Source: Bacteroidales bacterium (lineage in GTDB: Bacteria; Bacteroidota; Bacteroidia; Bacteroidales; UBA932). Taken from it: DNA of 5,649 nucleotides. Below are positions 1 through 5,649 of the stretch, one piece after another (position 1 is the stretch's first letter; each line of letters begins with the position of its first letter). Below the pieces are notes generated by a model, which did not search any database, was not told the DNA's origin, and saw only the letters and a program-made list of their open reading frames with translations. The translations under genes and the position numbers were made by a program. The stretch is from contig JAGCCD010000238.1 of assembly GCA_017651785.1 (NCBI GenBank), positions 1 to 5,649 of the forward strand. The letters run 5' to 3'.

Positions 1-320
1 CCATCGAGTGCCCTCGGCCCACCGATTTCAAGTACGAGGAAGACGGCACCGTGCGCATCTCTTTCTCCAACGTCTGGCAAAATCTCGGCTCTATGTCCAA
101 CCGCGCCGTGAAAGGCTTTGAGCTTGCCGGAGAAGACAAGGTCTTCCATCTGGCAGATGCAGAGGTATTCTGGGACGGAGCCACCGTGGTGGTCAAATGC
201 CCCGAGGTGCCGCATCCCGTAGCCGTACGTTACGCTTTCCGCAATTACATGGGCGCCAATCTTTCCACAACGCTTGGCATCCCCGTGCCTCCTTTCCGCA
301 CCGACAACTGGGACTACTAG
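1..320 (+). CDS. Sialate O-acetylesterase-like SGNH esterase, C-terminal end only
   Basis: The 5' part lies outside the window. The frame is open from base 3 and gives 105 residues ending at TAG 318-320. A GTG at 51 lies within this open frame and is not a likely start, because matching sequence continues upstream of it. The fragment has the hallmarks of the C-terminal beta-domain of bacterial sialate O-acetylesterases: a KGFELAGEDKVFHLADA stretch, then PVAVRYAF, and the closing PFRTDNW. Family members hydrolyse O-acetyl esters on sugars. Many Bacteroidetes copies sit in polysaccharide loci and probably act on acetylated plant glycans rather than sialic acid, despite the name. The SGNH catalytic residues are upstream and cannot be checked. 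The GH3 gene follows after 12 nt on the same strand, so the two are probably co-transcribed. The family call is fairly sure; the substrate is unknown. Confidence 0.82.
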   Translation, partial: IECPRPTDFKYEEDGTVRISFSNVWQNLGSMSNRAVKGFELAGEDKVFHLADAEVFWDGATVVVKCPEVPHPVAVRYAFRNYMGANLSTTLGIPVPPFRTDNWDY

Positions 321-323
321 TAA
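318..323 (+). other. Tandem in-frame stop codons TAG-TAA ending the esterase gene
   Basis: The esterase frame ends in TAG (318-320) followed directly by in-frame TAA (321-323). The second stop would catch readthrough before the GH3 start at 333. The 12-nt gap (321-332) is A/T-rich against its GC-rich surroundings and holds no promoter that I can recognise, which supports co-transcription of the two genes. Confidence 0.85.
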
Positions 324-332
324 TCAATCTAT

Positions 333-2648
333 ATGAAAATCAACCTTTTAGCAATGTCAGGCATCATACTTGCCGCCGCTGTAGCGGGTGCATGCAAAAA
401 CGCTCCCGCCCCCGCCATCCCCTCGGACAAAGCAGTTGAGTCCAAGGTAGAAGAGGTCCTCCGCTCCATGACCCTGGAGGAGAAAGCCGGTCAGATAGTA
501 CAGTTGAACATCAGCGTGCTTGAAGACGACACCCACGAGGCCATAGACCCCGCCAAGCTGGACAAGATCATTGGCGAGTACAAAGTGGGCTCCATCCTGA
601 ACGTCATGCACGACGCCGCCCACACCCGCGAGCACACCGCCGCCATGGTCCGCCAGATTCAGGAGAAATCCATGGAGGCCATAGGCATTCCTTGCATCTA
701 CGGACTGGATATGATCCACGGCGCCTCTTATCTCATAGAGGGTTCCCTCTATCCGCAGGAGATCAACCTTGCCGCCACTTTCAACCGCGAGTACGCCCGT
801 CAGATGGGTAAGGCCATGGCCTACGAGACCCGCGCCGCACAGGTGCCCTGGGTGTTCTCTCCTGTCATGGACCTTGGCCGCGACGTCCGCTGGCCCCGCC
901 TCTGGGAGAGCTACGGCGAAGATCCGTACCTTCAGGCAGAAATGGCCCGCGAAGAGACCGTCGCCCTCCAGGGAGACAACCCCAATGCAATTGACGATCA
1001 GCACGTTGCAGTTAGCATCAAGCACTTCATGGGCTACGGCGTACCCGTATCGGGAAAAGACCGCACCCCTGCAATCATAGCAGAGAATGACCTCCGGGAG
1101 AAGTTCTTCCGCCCGTTCCTTGAGTGCTTCCGTGCCGGCGCCCTTACCGCAATGGTTAACTCCGCATCAATTAACGGAATACCTACGCACGCCAACGCAA
1201 TGCTGCTGAGCGGCTGGGTAAAGGAAGAGCTTGGCTGGGACGGCATGCTCGTTACCGACTGGGCCGATATCGACAACCTCTACATGCGTGACCACGTTGC
1301 CGCAAACAAGAACGAGGCCGTTGCAATGGGTATCAACGCCGGCATTGACATGATAATGGATCCGTACGACCCCGAATGCGTCACTGCCGTCATTGAATGC
1401 GTCAAGAGCGGAGCCATCTCGCAGGAGAGACTGGACGACGCCGTACGCCGCATCCTCCGCCTCAAAGTCCGCCTGGGCCTGTTCGACAACCCCGTCTGGG
1501 AGACCGAGTACCCCGACTTTGCCTGCAAGGAGTTCGGCGAGCAGTCTTATGCGGCAGCAGTTGAGTCTGAGGTTCTGCTGAAGAATGAGGGCATCCTGCC
1601 TCTCAAGGGCAGCGAGCGCATACTCGTCACCGGCCCCAATGCCAACAGCCTTCGCGCCATGAACGGAGGTTGGAGCTATCGCTGGCAGGGCGATGCAGAC
1701 AACTTCGCACCCCAGTACAACACCATCCTGGAGGCCCTGCAGAACCGTTTCCCCGGCAAGGTGACCTATGAAGCCGGTGTCCTGTACGATGAGACTCCCA
1801 TGGCCTGGCAGAACGAGAAACCCGAGGGCATTGCCAAGGCAGTTGCCGCCGCCCGCAGGGCAGACGTCATCGTAGCCTGCGTGGGTGAGAATTCCTACTG
1901 CGAGACCCCCGGTAACATGGATGACCTTAACCTCTCAGAGAACCAGAAGGAGCTTGTGAAGCAGCTGGCAAAGACGGGTAAGCCCATCATACTCGTGCTT
2001 AACGAGGGCCGTCCCAGGCTCATCGGTGACATTGAGCCGCTGGCAAAAGCAGTTGTTGACGTGATGCTTCCTTCCAATTACGGAGGCGACGCCCTTGCCG
2101 CCCTGCTGGCAGGAGACGAGAACTTCTCCGGCAAGCTGCCTTTCACATACTCAAAGCACATAAATGCCTTGCACACATACGATTACAAGGTGTCCGAGCA
2201 CCGCGAGGTAATGGAAGGATCGTACAACTACGACGCCGTAATGGATGTCCAGTGGCCCTTCGGATTCGGCCTGAGCTACACCACTTTCGCGTATTCCAAT
2301 ATGAAGGTTTCCGCCTCCGAGTTCGGTCCTGACGATGTGCTTAAGGTGAGCATAGACGTAACCAACACCGGAGACCGTGCGGGCAAGGAGGCTGTGCTGC
2401 TTTACAGCTCAGACCTCGTGGCATCGCTCATTCCCGACGTGAAGAGGCTGCGCGGCTTTGAGAAGGTGAGCCTTGAGCCCGGAGAGACCAAGACCGTAGA
2501 GTTTGAACTCCCGGCAAAGGAACTTGCATTCGTGGGAGCCGACGGCCGCTGGCGCCTTGAAGAAGGCGACTTCCGCCTTGGCTGCGGAGGCCAGGGGGCC
2601 ATGGTACGCTGCACACGCACCAAAGTTTGGGAAACTCCTAATATCTAG
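333..2648 (+). CDS. Secreted GH3 beta-glucosidase (BoGH3B / ExoI-like), probable lipoprotein
   Basis: The 771-residue product should release beta-linked glucose from the non-reducing ends of glucans or oligosaccharides in the periplasm. The N-terminus is a signal peptide (K2, hydrophobic 5-20) ending in AVAGAC, so Cys21 may be lipidated. The lipobox has Ala rather than Leu at -3, and no acidic surface-export signal follows the Cys. Domains are a TIM barrel (about 35-390), an alpha/beta sandwich (about 400-640) and a fibronectin III-like domain (about 670-760). Visible active-site motifs are GLDMIHG (D126), GRDVRWPR with ESYGEDPYL (182-199), KHFMGYG (K230-H231), VTDWADI (predicted nucleophile D309) and GENSYCETPG (predicted acid/base E524). 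The GVPVSGKDRTP and TDWADIDN segments resemble Bacteroides ovatus BoGH3B and plant ExoI more than E. coli BglX. I chose ATG 333 because starting at Met8 would lose the signal peptide's basic end. There is no Shine-Dalgarno, as is common in Bacteroidetes. The exact linkage is inferred. Confidence 0.93.
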   Translation: MKINLLAMSGIILAAAVAGACKNAPAPAIPSDKAVESKVEEVLRSMTLEEKAGQIVQLNISVLEDDTHEAIDPAKLDKIIGEYKVGSILNVMHDAAHTREHTAAMVRQIQEKSMEAIGIPCIYGLDMIHGASYLIEGSLYPQEINLAATFNREYARQMGKAMAYETRAAQVPWVFSPVMDLGRDVRWPRLWESYGEDPYLQAEMAREETVALQGDNPNAIDDQHVAVSIKHFMGYGVPVSGKDRTPAIIAENDLREKFFRPFLECFRAGALTAMVNSASINGIPTHANAMLLSGWVKEELGWDGMLVTDWADIDNLYMRDHVAANKNEAVAMGINAGIDMIMDPYDPECVTAVIECVKSGAISQERLDDAVRRILRLKVRLGLFDNPVWETEYPDFACKEFGEQSYAAAVESEVLLKNEGILPLKGSERILVTGPNANSLRAMNGGWSYRWQGDADNFAPQYNTILEALQNRFPGKVTYEAGVLYDETPMAWQNEKPEGIAKAVAAARRADVIVACVGENSYCETPGNMDDLNLSENQKELVKQLAKTGKPIILVLNEGRPRLIGDIEPLAKAVVDVMLPSNYGGDALAALLAGDENFSGKLPFTYSKHINALHTYDYKVSEHREVMEGSYNYDAVMDVQWPFGFGLSYTTFAYSNMKVSASEFGPDDVLKVSIDVTNTGDRAGKEAVLLYSSDLVASLIPDVKRLRGFEKVSLEPGETKTVEFELPAKELAFVGADGRWRLEEGDFRLGCGGQGAMVRCTRTKVWETPNI
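2645..2648. other. Convergent stop codons sharing one palindromic CTAG
   Basis: The four bases CTAG give TAG on the + strand at 2646-2648, ending the GH3 gene, and TAG on the - strand at 2647-2645, ending the GH2 gene. The two reading frames therefore overlap by four bases with no spacer at all. Any transcript of either gene must run into the other gene's 3' end. Confidence 0.95.
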
Positions 2649-4948
2649 GGAATTATATCCAGCGTAACGGAGCCTGGCGCAAGGCCGTCTGAACTGACGG
2701 TGAGCGTCAGGCTTCCTGTTTGCCCGCTGCTCTGCACGAGCACCTGGGCAAGGCCGCCGAAGGCCGGGACAACGTTCTGGCCGGTGTAGTCGAAGCACGG
2801 GTCTCCGTTGCCCGCGCCTATGATGCGGCCGGGGCCCTCGAGGCTGAGGGTGAGAGGGGAGTTGGCCCCCGAGACTACACGCCCCTTGGCATCTTTAACC
2901 TGAACCGTTAAAACGGCAACGTCGCGTCCGTCGGAGCGGATGGTTCTCTTGTTTGTATTTACTTGAATGCTTGCCGCAGGACTAGTGGGTTCAAGAGTGT
3001 ATGTGATTGATTTCCTGCCGTTTACATAACCGGTAGCCACAACCTTTCCGCCCTTTGCCGGGGCCTCAAAAACGAGCTTCCCGTTGCGGGGCATATGCTT
3101 GCGCCCGAGGGATTTGCCGCCGGCTTTGAGGGCCACCTCATCGCAGTTTCCATATACCGTGTAGGTGCCGTTTGCATTCTTGGGCGTTACGTACAGCACG
3201 GGCACATCGGTCCACCAGGACAAGAGGTACCAGGCCTCGTCCTTGGGGAAGCCGCAGTAGTCCAGAATGCCGAACTCGGAGCTCACTGCAGGGTAGGAGA
3301 GAGGGTTGGACTCGCCTCTGTAATCGAACCCCGTCCAATAGAATAGACCGGCCGCCCAGGGTCGATCGACATAGTACTGCCAGCCTTTTTCTATTACGTT
3401 TTGACTGGGCACGGCGGTGGGGGAGGGCTCGCCATAGTAGCCCCTTGTGCCGCAGCCCGTAGTCTCTTCCGTACCCACGGCAGGAGTCCTTGGATGCTCG
3501 TAGTGGAACCTGTCCAAGTTATTCTGTTTGATGTAATTGAACCCTGCCACATCCGTGTGGTACACCATTACGGTACCGCCGGCGTTGGCGTATGTCACGC
3601 GCCTCGTAGGGTCCAGCAGCATCATGTACGATGTCATCTCGCTGGCAAGGCGGCTGCCGCGCTCGTCGTTCTCAAGCCCCCACTCCTCGTTGCCTATGCT
3701 CCAGAGAATTACGCTGGGATGCTGGCGGCCCCATCGGACCAGATTCTCAAGGAGGCGCTTGTGCTCGGAGGTCATGCCCATGAGACGGTTCTCATCGATC
3801 ACCAGCATTCCAAGGCGGTCGCAGACGTCAAGAAGAGCCTGGCTGGCCGGATTGTGGCTGGAGCGTATTGCATTGCAGCCCAGAGCTTTAAGCTGCTGTA
3901 CGCGCCACTCCTGCAGGCCGTTGGGGATGGCGGAACCCACGCCCGCGTGGTCCTGGTGCAGGTTAACGCCCTTGAGCGTGACCTTGCGGCCGTTGAGGTA
4001 GAATCCGTTGTCTGCAGTGAACTTGGCCACGCGTATGCCCACGGGCGTGCTGTAGGTGCGGCCGCTGATCTCTGTCTGGAGCGTGTAGAGGTACGGATCG
4101 TCTATGTCCCAGAGGTGCGGATCAGCTATGTTCATGCTGCTGGGGAAGGTTCCGGTCATTCCGGCCAGGAGCTCGTAATCTGCTGAGGCAGAGCATACCT
4201 CGTTGCCTTCTGCGTCCATCAGGCGGTGCGTCACGGTGCCGCTGGCGGTCTTGCCGCCGTTGTTCTCTATCTCTGCCGATGCGGTGAGGGTGCCATCGCT
4301 CCAAACTGTGAAGATGCCGCCTGCCACCGGGTGCACGTTGGGCGTTTCAATCAGCCATACGTTGCGGTAAATGCCCGCGCCCTCGTAGAACCAGCCCTCC
4401 TCGAGCGTAGCGTCTGCGCGCACGCATAGCACGTTGGGGCCGTTATAGTCGATGTAGGGAGTTATGTCGACCACTCTTACCGCGTAGCCGCTTGGCTCGG
4501 TGCCCAGGTACACGCCGTTGAACCAGACTATGGAGTTGCGGAATATGCCGTCGAACCGGATCTGGAAGCGTTTGTTGCGGTCTGCGTTGGAGAAGCTGAA
4601 ATTGCGCCTGTACCAGCCCACGCTGCATTCCGGATACTTGTAGCCGATGGTTTTGTAGCCGTGCGAGTGGCTGGCCTCCGGAGCGCTGGGGAGCGTAGCG
4701 GCCCAGTCGTGCGGAACGGTTACCTCCTGCCACGAGCTGTCGTCGAAAGTGGTGGTATACGGCCCCTCGTTGTGGATGGACGCTGCCTTAGTGAGGTAGT
4801 TGAAGTACTCGGTGCCGCTGCCCATGTCGGCGGCGGGATCTGCGGCGTTTCCGAGTGTGAATTTCCATCCGTCGTGAAGCAGTGTCTGTGCCTGCAGGAC
4901 GGGTGCGGCGAGTATGGCCAGCACGGCGGCAAGGGTTCTGATTCGCAT
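2645..4948 (-). CDS. Secreted GH2 glycoside hydrolase, probable beta-galactosidase
   Basis: The 767-residue product has a Sec signal peptide (MRIRT basic end, hydrophobic 6-18, likely cut after A20 in LQA-QT), so it is exported to the periplasm. Domains in order are a GH2 sugar-binding jelly roll (about 22-205), an Ig-like domain (about 207-305), a TIM barrel (about 310-580), a DUF4982-like domain (about 583-650, with GNCDEVALKAGGKSLG) and a C-terminal Ig/invasin-like domain (about 656-767, with IIGAGNGDP). Motifs include LKGVNLHQDH, RSSHNP and WSIGNEE. E421 is the predicted acid/base. E494 in VGTEETTG is the likely nucleophile, by its position relative to the GSETSS/GTETAS motif of related enzymes; E558 in SSEFG is a less likely alternative. 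FYWTGFDYRGE is the expected beta-8 strand. Beta-galactosidase is the usual activity of this subtype, but other beta-glycosidase activities occur in GH2. ATG 4948 sits 13 nt after the recQ stop, with no Shine-Dalgarno, and the signal peptide supports this start. Confidence 0.92.
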   Translation of the reverse strand: MRIRTLAAVLAILAAPVLQAQTLLHDGWKFTLGNAADPAADMGSGTEYFNYLTKAASIHNEGPYTTTFDDSSWQEVTVPHDWAATLPSAPEASHSHGYKTIGYKYPECSVGWYRRNFSFSNADRNKRFQIRFDGIFRNSIVWFNGVYLGTEPSGYAVRVVDITPYIDYNGPNVLCVRADATLEEGWFYEGAGIYRNVWLIETPNVHPVAGGIFTVWSDGTLTASAEIENNGGKTASGTVTHRLMDAEGNEVCSASADYELLAGMTGTFPSSMNIADPHLWDIDDPYLYTLQTEISGRTYSTPVGIRVAKFTADNGFYLNGRKVTLKGVNLHQDHAGVGSAIPNGLQEWRVQQLKALGCNAIRSSHNPASQALLDVCDRLGMLVIDENRLMGMTSEHKRLLENLVRWGRQHPSVILWSIGNEEWGLENDERGSRLASEMTSYMMLLDPTRRVTYANAGGTVMVYHTDVAGFNYIKQNNLDRFHYEHPRTPAVGTEETTGCGTRGYYGEPSPTAVPSQNVIEKGWQYYVDRPWAAGLFYWTGFDYRGESNPLSYPAVSSEFGILDYCGFPKDEAWYLLSWWTDVPVLYVTPKNANGTYTVYGNCDEVALKAGGKSLGRKHMPRNGKLVFEAPAKGGKVVATGYVNGRKSITYTLEPTSPAASIQVNTNKRTIRSDGRDVAVLTVQVKDAKGRVVSGANSPLTLSLEGPGRIIGAGNGDPCFDYTGQNVVPAFGGLAQVLVQSSGQTGSLTLTVSSDGLAPGSVTLDIIP
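2671..2713 (+). terminator. Candidate terminator hairpin of the GH3 transcript, inside the GH2 coding end
   Basis: A nested inverted repeat starts 23 nt after the GH3 stop codon. The outer arms are AGCCTGGCGC (2671-2680) and GCGTCAGGCT (2704-2713), pairing over 10 positions with one G-U in the + strand RNA. The inner stem is CCGTC (2685-2689) with GACGG (2696-2700) around the 6-nt loop TGAACT. A small asymmetric internal loop separates the two stems. In the - strand RNA the G-U pair becomes a C-A mismatch, so the fold favours the + transcript. The following bases, TTCCTGTTT (2713-2721), are only moderately T-rich, which weakens the case for a classical intrinsic terminator; a 3'-end stabilising hairpin is the alternative. 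The same bases encode the last part of the GH2 C-terminal domain. Confidence 0.45.
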
Positions 4949-4961
4949 ATCGGTCGATGTG

Positions 4962-5649
4962 TTATTCCGATGCCGGAGCGGAGAATTCTCCCTCGTCGAG
5001 CATCTTGCGGTAAATCTCTATTGCATTGGGTACCAGTGCGTTGGCGGGGTTGGTGCACCAGGCGCGAAGCTCGCTGAAGCTGCATCCCGGGTGCTCTTTG
5101 AGGAACAGCCTTATGGCGCCCTGGGTGCGCTGGGAGCCGCTTCGGCTGCGGCAGACGTCGCAGGTGCCGCAGTCGGCGGTTTCCGTTTGCCCGAAGTAGG
5201 CGAGCAGCTGCCTGGAGCGGCAGGCGTCTGTGTTCATCAGGTATGCCTCTACAGCCTGCAGGCGCGAGAGGGCGTTGCTCTTGAGGAGCGCGTACCTTGC
5301 GGGCTGAAGGTCAATGTTGCCGGGGGTGAGGCGGTTGTGGTGGAGGTACACCAGAGAGCTGCGGTCGGCAGGGATGTAGGTTATGACGCGATCGAGCGAC
5401 AGTTTGTAAAGGAGCGTGTGCAGCCAGGGCACGGTGGCGTCGCAGTCGCGGGCGAGCTTTTCTTCGTCGATGGGTACCGAGTACGACATTATGCCCGGGT
5501 AGTCCCGCAGCAGCGACTCCAGCAGAGGAATCATCTGCTCGTCCTGCAAGTCTGTGGAATATAGCTCGTTACGGGCGATGTTTATGCGCACACGGGTAGG
5601 GAATTCGGTATCCTCTGCGTAGCTGATGTGGCCCGACTGCTCAAGGTAC
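4962..5649 (-). CDS. recQ: ATP-dependent DNA helicase RecQ, C-terminal part
   Basis: Only the last 228 residues are in the window; the helicase motor domains lie beyond 5649. The frame is open from 5648, reading YLEQSGHISYAEDTEFPTRV before an internal GTG (5591) that should not be taken as the start. The fragment matches the C-terminal region of Bacteroidetes RecQ: a helix-rich segment with the LLRDYPG and LARDCDAT stretches, DRVITYIP, then the RecQ zinc-binding signature. Four cysteines are in place: one in DACRSRQLLAYFG (codon 5222-5220) and three in CGTCDVC (5171-5151). After these come only about 55 residues, a short helical tail with no recognisable HRDC domain, which is usual for the short Bacteroidetes form. 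RecQ unwinds DNA 3'-5' in recombinational repair in the cytoplasm. The stop is TAA 4964-4962. The secreted GH2 gene begins 13 nt further on with no terminator between, an odd functional pairing. Confidence 0.9.
   Translation of the reverse strand, partial: YLEQSGHISYAEDTEFPTRVRINIARNELYSTDLQDEQMIPLLESLLRDYPGIMSYSVPIDEEKLARDCDATVPWLHTLLYKLSLDRVITYIPADRSSLVYLHHNRLTPGNIDLQPARYALLKSNALSRLQAVEAYLMNTDACRSRQLLAYFGQTETADCGTCDVCRSRSGSQRTQGAIRLFLKEHPGCSFSELRAWCTNPANALVPNAIEIYRKMLDEGEFSAPASE

Noticed and set aside
357..1025. A 222-codon open frame on the - strand opposite the GH3 gene
   Set aside because: It is antisense to conserved GH3 motifs (GLDMIHG, GRDVRWPR), and its Gly/Val-rich product resembles no known protein.
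2553..2568. Six-bp stem CGCCTT/AAGGCG with a GAAG loop, as a terminator of the - strand GH2 transcript
   Set aside because: The stem is short, about 77 nt past the GH2 stop, with no T-tract on the - strand. Such stems are common in GC-rich coding DNA.
2624..2636. Short AGTTT/AAACT inverted repeat 8 nt beyond the GH2 stop on the - strand
   Set aside because: It is a five-bp A/T-rich stem with a 3-nt loop and no T-tract, too weak to call a terminator.
3401..4186. A 261-codon open frame on the + strand opposite the GH2 gene
   Set aside because: It lies fully antisense to the catalytic barrel of a well-supported GH2, shows no recognisable domain, and is typical of stop-poor antisense frames in GC-rich genes.
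4980..4991. Perfect 12-bp palindrome GGAGAATTCTCC, 32-43 bases before the GH2 start, as a possible operator
   Set aside because: About one perfect 12-bp palindrome is expected by chance in a window of this size. It lies within the recQ coding end, and no second copy or regulator gene is present.
4914..5564. A 216-codon open frame on the + strand opposite recQ and the GH2 start
   Set aside because: It covers the zinc-binding region of recQ in antisense. Its product is a low-complexity Val/Ala/Gly-rich string without family features.
1..5649. CRISPR arrays, tRNA or rRNA genes, insertion sequences, direct repeats, phage or toxin-antitoxin genes
   Set aside because: None seen. Nearly every base belongs to one of four well-recognised genes, and the gaps are 12-13 nt.

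Overview
The window looks like a piece of a GC-rich Bacteroidales chromosome (by eye about 55-60% G+C). The reasons are the gene families: a secreted GH3 close to the Bacteroides glucan and xyloglucan beta-glucosidases, a GH2 of the type with a DUF4982-like domain, a RecQ with the short Bacteroidetes C-terminal layout, and gene starts without a clear Shine-Dalgarno. The genus cannot be fixed from this sequence alone.

Layout. On the + strand there is the 3' end of a sialate O-acetylesterase-like (SGNH-type) esterase gene (1-320). After a 12-nt gap comes a complete GH3 beta-glucosidase gene with a signal peptide (333-2648). On the - strand there is the 3' part of recQ (5649-4962). After a 13-nt gap comes a complete secreted GH2 beta-galactosidase-like gene (4948-2645). 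The two pairs converge, and the GH3 and GH2 stop codons overlap in one palindromic CTAG (2645-2648). There is no non-coding stretch longer than 13 nt.

Function. The esterase, GH3 and GH2 together fit the removal of acetyl groups, backbone beta-glucosyl units and beta-galactosyl side groups from a plant or dietary oligosaccharide in the periplasm. Acetylated galactoxyloglucan is one attractive candidate, but this is inference: no SusC/SusD pair, endo-glucanase or regulator lies inside the window. RecQ is a DNA repair helicase and looks functionally unrelated to its GH2 neighbour.

The most interesting structure not explained by the proteins is a strong nested inverted repeat at 2671-2713. It begins 23 nt after the GH3 stop codon and lies entirely inside the coding end of the opposing GH2 gene. 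Its base pairing is better in the + strand transcript (G-U) than in the - strand transcript (C-A), so it may be a terminator for the GH3 mRNA embedded in the neighbouring gene. Otherwise the window appears to be an ordinary carbohydrate-use region, and I see no clear novel system.
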